Shown piece after piece: positions 58,975-64,000 of a stretch of DNA of 64,000 bases; the first letter of the stretch is position 1, and every line of letters starts with the position of its first letter. Origin of the DNA: Mytilus trossulus (taxonomy: Eukaryota > Mollusca > Bivalvia > Mytilida > Mytilidae); NCBI RefSeq assembly GCF_036588685.1, contig NC_086382.1:5245001-5309000 (forward strand). Reading direction: 5' to 3'. Position numbers and translations under genes: made by a program. The notes below the pieces were generated by a model. It had not been told where the DNA came from, made no database searches, and worked only from the letters and a program-made list of their open reading frames with translations.

Positions 58975-59427
58975 GGCCCGAGAACACAGATATTTCGTAG
59001 TGCATTTCTTTTAGACATACATTCAAATTAAAAAAATCGCACCTGGTCTTTCTCAAAAAGATTTTTTACAGTGTAGTGTACTACCAGTGAGACAAATAAT
59101 ATCAAAATTATAGAAACTTCTACCAGCTCTTACTCAAAATATTGACAATTCTGTGTTAAGGGGGTGTAAAATTCAGAATGACAGCTTCAGACGTGATAAA
59201 ATTTGACCTTTTAGAACTGGACCAATTCACTACTTAACATAAAGATTCAGCACCCAATTTTTTTTGACATGTAATTACATCCCCCTACTTAATATTTCAT
59301 GCATTTAATATCAAGAAATAAATTGGGAAAATGTATCAAATAAAACATGCAAGTTATACACTGTTTACACTAGGGACTATATTCGTAGACAACGAAAACC
59401 AAAGATCGATAACTGTGTCCTTGGACC
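58975..59427. mobile_element. 453-bp inverted-repeat element, copy 3 of 3
   Basis: As copy 2. Here the inverted symmetry extends outward by about 8 bp (CATCTCTT ... AAGAGATG, 58966-59435), so the true element may be slightly longer. It lies about 430 bp downstream of the ankyrin gene. Confidence 0.85.
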
Positions 59428-59867
59428 AAGAGATGTTCGGATGAAAATTGCCGTTTCATGTTAAAATTGTTCAATAGCTAGTGAAGCAAAGGCTTTATTA
59501 TAGCGATTGATGTGTTAATAATAAGCTTTCAACATAAGGACACTCCTTCAATTACACATTTACCAATTGTTGACCGCGCTAGGGACATATGTTGCCTTTG
59601 TCGCAAGACCACACTTCGAAAATATGTGCACCTCGTTTTAATATTATAAAAAACAACAGTTTTCCAAACAAGCATAAATATAAATACAATATTTTACTAC
59701 TTGAACATGTTAAATATTAAGCATTTGTCCTAGATAATCAAATTTAAAAAATAACGGCAAATAGCTTATTCACAGATTAAACGTCAGAACATGCAGTTTG
59801 TGACAGATTTCGTCACTTCTAAATAAACACCGGGTAAGACACGAAATTCATTCTAAAAATGTCGAGG

Positions 59868-62800
59868 TCAATGGTTTAATGTCTGCTTTTTAGTTAACAT
59901 CTGAACTATTTCGGTATGTCCTTTCCCACAAGCAATGCACAGTGGTGTCTCTCCAGTGTTTCTACACTTATTTATGTCTGCCTTATTGTTTATTAGTATC
60001 TGAACTATTTCGATGTGTCCTACTTCACAAGAAACAAACAGAGACGATTCACCGGTATCCGTACATTTGGTAATGTCCGCTTTATTGTTAATTAACATCT
60101 GAACTACTTCAGTACGTCCATTTTGACAAGCAATATACAGAGGTGATGCTTTTTGCTTGTTACATATGTCCAAATCTGCCTTATTATTAATTAAGACCTG
60201 AACCACGTCATAATATCCTTTGCTACATGCAATAAATAGAGGCGATTCTCCAGTAACCATACATTTGTTGATGTCTGCATTATTATCTATTAACATATGA
60301 ACTATTTCAGTGTGTCCTTCGTGACAAGCAAAGAACAGAGGTGATACTTCCTTCTCGTTACTCTTATTTATGTCTACATTATTGTCTATTAATATTCGAA
60401 CTATTTCAGTATGTCCTAACCCGCAAGCAAAGAACAGAAGTGATTCTCCAGTTTCTCTACACTTATTAATGTCTGCTTTATTGTTTAGTAACATCTGAAC
60501 TACTTCAATATGTCCTTTCTGACAAGCAATGTACAGAGGTGATTCTCCAGTATCTTTACACTTATTAGTGTCTGCCTTATTGTTTATTAACATCTGAACT
60601 ACTTCAATATTTCCTTTCCAACAAACAATATAAAGAGGTGATTCTCCAGTATCCCTACACTTATTGATGTCTGCCTTATTCTTAATTAACATCTGAACTA
60701 CTTTCTTGCGGCCTCCCTGACAAGCATAGTACAAAGGAGATATTTCATTATCACAACACTTATATATGTCTGCCTTATGGTTAAATAACATTTGAACTAC
60801 TTCAGTATGTCCTTTCCAACAAGCAATGCTCAGAGGGGATTCTCCAGTATCTCTACACTTATTGACATCTGCCTTATGGTTAATTAACATCTGAACTTCT
60901 GCAGAATGACCTTCCTGACAAGCAATGTACAAAGGCGAAGTCTCATTATGGTTACACTTATTTATGTCTGCCTTATTGTTCAATAACATCGTTACTACGT
61001 TGGTATGCCCTTGCCCACAGGCAACGTATAGAGGTGATTCTCCAGTAGCTCTACATTTGTTAATGTCTGCTTTTTTTTTTATTAACATATCAACAACTTC
61101 AGTATATCCTTTCCAACAGGAAAAGTAAAGAAGTGACTCTCCAGTTTCTCTACATTTATTTATATTTGCCTCACTGTGTATTAACATCTTAACAACTTCA
61201 ATATGGCCTTCCTGACAAGCAATGTAGAGAGGTGAAATGTCCTGATTATTACACTTATTTATATCTGCCTTATGGTCTATTAGCATTTGAACTATTTCAG
61301 CATGTCCTTGAAGACAAGCAATGTAAAGAGGAGATGTCCCACTATCTTTACACTTATCAATGTCAGGCTTATTGTCTATAAGCATCTGCACTATTCTAGT
61401 ATGGCCTACTTGACAGGCAATGAAGAGTGGTGATATTTCTTGTTCATTACACTTTTTTATGTCAGCATTATTGTTTATCAAAATCTGAACAACTTCAGTA
61501 TGGCCTTCCTGACAAGCAATGTAGAGAGGTGATACATCCTGTTTATTGCACCTATTTATATCTGCCTTATGGTCTATTAATATTTGAACTATTTCAGTAT
61601 ATCCTCGATTACAAGCAATGTGCAGAGGTGATGCCCAAACAGCGGTTTTCTTATTAATGTCTGCTTTGTTGTTCATTAAAGTTTGAACTATTTCCGTATA
61701 CCCATTCCAGCAGGAAATATATATTGGCGATTCCCCAGTATTTGTACACTTATATATGTCTGCTTCGTTGTTAATTAAAATCTGAACTACTTCAGTATGC
61801 CCTTCCTGACAAGCAACGAACAGAGGTGATCCTTCCTTGTTATTACTTTTATTAATGTCTGCCTTATTGTTTACTAACATCCTCACTACTTTGATATGCC
61901 CTTGTCCACTCGCAACGTACAGAGGTGATTCTCCAGTATCTCTACACTTATTAATGTTTGCTTTATTCTTGATCAACATGGTTACTATTTCAATATGTCC
62001 TTTCGAACATGAAACGTAAAGAGGTGACTCTCCAGAATATTTACACTTATTAATGTCTGCCTTATTGTTTATCAGCATATGAACAACTTCAGTATGTCCG
62101 TTCTGACAAGCAATATAAAGAGGTGATTCTCCAGTATCTTTACACTTATTAATATCTGCCTTATAGTTTATTAACATCTGAACTACTTCAGTATGTCCTT
62201 TATATCAAGCACTGTACAGAGGTGATTCTCCAGTATCTATACACTTATTAATATCTGCCTCACTGTTTATTAAAATCTGAACTACACTGATGTGTCCCTC
62301 CTTACAAGCAATGAACAAAGATGCCCCTGCCTGATTATTACTTTTATTAATGTCTGCTTTATTGCTTATTAACAAATTAACAACTTCAGAATGTCCTTCC
62401 TGACAAGCAAAGTATAGAGGTGACTCTCCACTATCTCTACACTTATCAATGTCTGCGTGGATGTTTATTAACATCTGAACAATTTCGAGATGTCCTGTCC
62501 CACTAGCTATGAATAGTGGAGTTTCTCCAGTATGTGTACACTTATTGATATCTGCGTCATTGCTTATCAGGATCTGAACTATTTCAATATGTCCTTTAGC
62601 ACAAGCAAAGTACAAAGGAGAGTATTCAATATATGTACACTTATTAATGTCTGCCTTATTTTTTATCAATATCTCAACTACTTTGGAATGTCCTGTGCCA
62701 GCGGCAATGAATAGTGGTGTTTCTCCGTTATCTCTACACATATTTATGTCCGCCTTTTTGGTTATCAAAATCTGAACTACTTCAATGTGTCTCTCTTGGC

Positions 62801-64000
62801 ATGCAATGTACAATGGTGATACTTTCTTATCATTACTCCTATTTATATCTGCTTCATAATTCAATAATATCGTAACAACTTCAGCATGTCCTTTACAACA
62901 AGCAATGTACAGAGGTGATTCCCCTGTATCTCTACACTTATTTATAAGAGCCTTATTGTTTATTAACGTCTGAACTATGTTAGTATAATCATTCTGACAA
63001 GCAATAAACAAAGGTGATACATCTTCATCACAACACTTATTTATGTCTGCCTTATTGTTTAATAACATATTAACTACTTCAGTATGTCCTTGTCCACATG
63101 CAATGTACAGAGGTGATATTCCAGTATCTGTACACTTATTTATGTCTGCTTTACAGTTTATTAACATCTTAACAACTTCAGTACGCCCATTCTGACAAGC
63201 AATGTACAGAGGGGATGCTTCTTTACAGTTACATTTATTTATGTCTGTCTTATTATTTATTAACAAATGCACTACTTCAATGTGTCCTTCATTACAAGCA
63301 ATAAATACAGGTGTTTCTCCAGTATTTGTAGAATTATCTTTTTCTGCATTTTTGTTTAATAACATCTTCACCTCTTTGATATGGCCTTGTCCACAAGCCA
63401 TGTGAAGAGGCGAATGTCTAGTATTTGTACATTTATTTATGTCAGCCTTATTGTCTATTAACATCTCAACTATTTGGGTATGTCCTTTGTGACACGCCAA
63501 GTGCAAAGGTGATACGTCTTTAACATTACACTTGTTTATGTCAGCCTTATTGTCTATCAACATCTCAACTATTTGGGTATGTCCTTTCTGACACGCCAAG
63601 TACAAAGGTGATTCGTCTTCAACATTACACTTATTTATGTCAGCCTTATTGTCTATTAACATCTGAACTATTTCAGTATGTCCTCCTTCACATGCAAAGA
63701 ATAGAGGCGATACATCTCCATTACTACACTTGTTAATGTCTGCTTTATTAATCATTAATACTCGAACTACTTCAGTATGCCCTTTCCAACAAGCAATTGA
63801 TAGAGGTGATATTTCTTCATTACTGCATTTATTGATGTGTGCCATTGCGTTTAATAATCTTTTAACTTCTTCAGTATAACCTCCTTCACAGGCAACGTAC
63901 AAAGGTGATATTCCAGTGTCTTCACACTTGTTAATGTCTGCCTTATGTTGGATTAATATATTGACTATCTCAGAATATCCTTTCGCACAAGCAATATACA
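59868..64000 (-). CDS. Large intronless ankyrin-repeat protein, partial at 5' end, interrupted by one in-frame TGA
   Basis: A single reading frame runs from the right edge of the window to a stop at 59868-59870, made almost entirely of 33-residue ankyrin repeats (about 41). The consensus is SPLYIAC-x-x-GHTEVVQMLI-x-NKADINKC followed by a five-residue linker. Ankyrin repeats form stacked helical scaffolds for protein binding; no catalytic or signalling domain is visible, and any N-terminal domain lies outside. At 62205-62207 a cysteine codon of the conserved AC pair reads TGA, splitting the frame into about 600 upstream and 770 downstream codons. An ATG 28 bases beyond the stop could allow a second product but is probably just a repeat methionine. 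The last repeat appears to lose one base near 59885, changing frame and ending the protein soon after. No introns are seen. This may be a pseudogene, a polymorphic null allele, or contain a sequencing error. Confidence 0.85.

Noticed and set aside
62205-62207. TGA as selenocysteine replacing a conserved cysteine
   Set aside because: Ankyrin cysteines are structural, no SECIS-like element was recognised downstream, and a point mutation explains it more simply.
59868-63998. CRISPR-like regular 99-bp repetition
   Set aside because: The period is coding (33-residue ankyrin repeats) in a eukaryotic gene; there are no identical repeats separated by unique spacers.

Overview
This window looks like nuclear DNA of a bivalve mollusc, most likely a marine mussel of the Mytilus type. 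The evidence is AT-rich DNA, small exons separated by long introns with GT/AG borders, invertebrate clan-2 cytochrome P450 genes, an AIF-1 gene, a long ankyrin-repeat gene, and very many short mobile elements (MITEs, tRNA-derived SINEs, LINE tails and hammerhead-ribozyme elements). The species call is inference. Most short open frames here are non-coding; real exons were found by reading splice sites, phase and motifs.

Layout. (1) 1735-12086, minus strand: first P450 copy, exons 1-7 visible, 3' part beyond the left edge, with a one-base frameshift in exon 7. (2) 12087-27921: about 16 kb with no recognisable gene, made of duplicated blocks and mobile elements. (3) 27922-38420, minus strand: a complete second P450 copy in ten exons whose lengths sum to exactly 1500 nt (499 residues plus stop), with all P450 signatures. 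(4) 38637-39365: a 75-bp tandem array just upstream of that gene. (5) 40803-51438, plus strand: six-exon allograft inflammatory factor 1 (AIF1), 153 residues with two EF hands; its 7.2-kb first intron holds several mobile elements. (6) 51439-59867: repeats and transposons, including two 453-bp copies of one inverted-repeat element. (7) 59868-64000, minus strand: one intronless frame of about 41 ankyrin repeats, open to the right edge but broken by a single in-frame TGA.

The most interesting system is a family of small hammerhead-ribozyme elements. One copy (43365-43758) has inserted inside another repeat: the uninterrupted version lies a few hundred bases away, a 4-bp target duplication is visible, and the element has 40-bp direct terminal repeats. 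Its left end coincides, within one base, with the predicted self-cleavage point of its own ribozyme. Further copies at 10804, 54592 and 57968 and a dead one near 1352 show covariation in stems I and III and in a UUCG-capped hairpin, so a structured RNA seems to be conserved.

The two P450 copies are tandem paralogues with the same exon lengths for exons 2-6. In copy 1, short tandem duplications have twice arisen across exon 3' ends and their splice donors (51-bp units at exon 7, 40-bp units at exon 1). The genes are not obviously linked in function: P450s oxidise small molecules at the ER, AIF-1 is a cytosolic calcium and actin-binding protein of immune cells, and the ankyrin protein is a binding scaffold of unknown partner.
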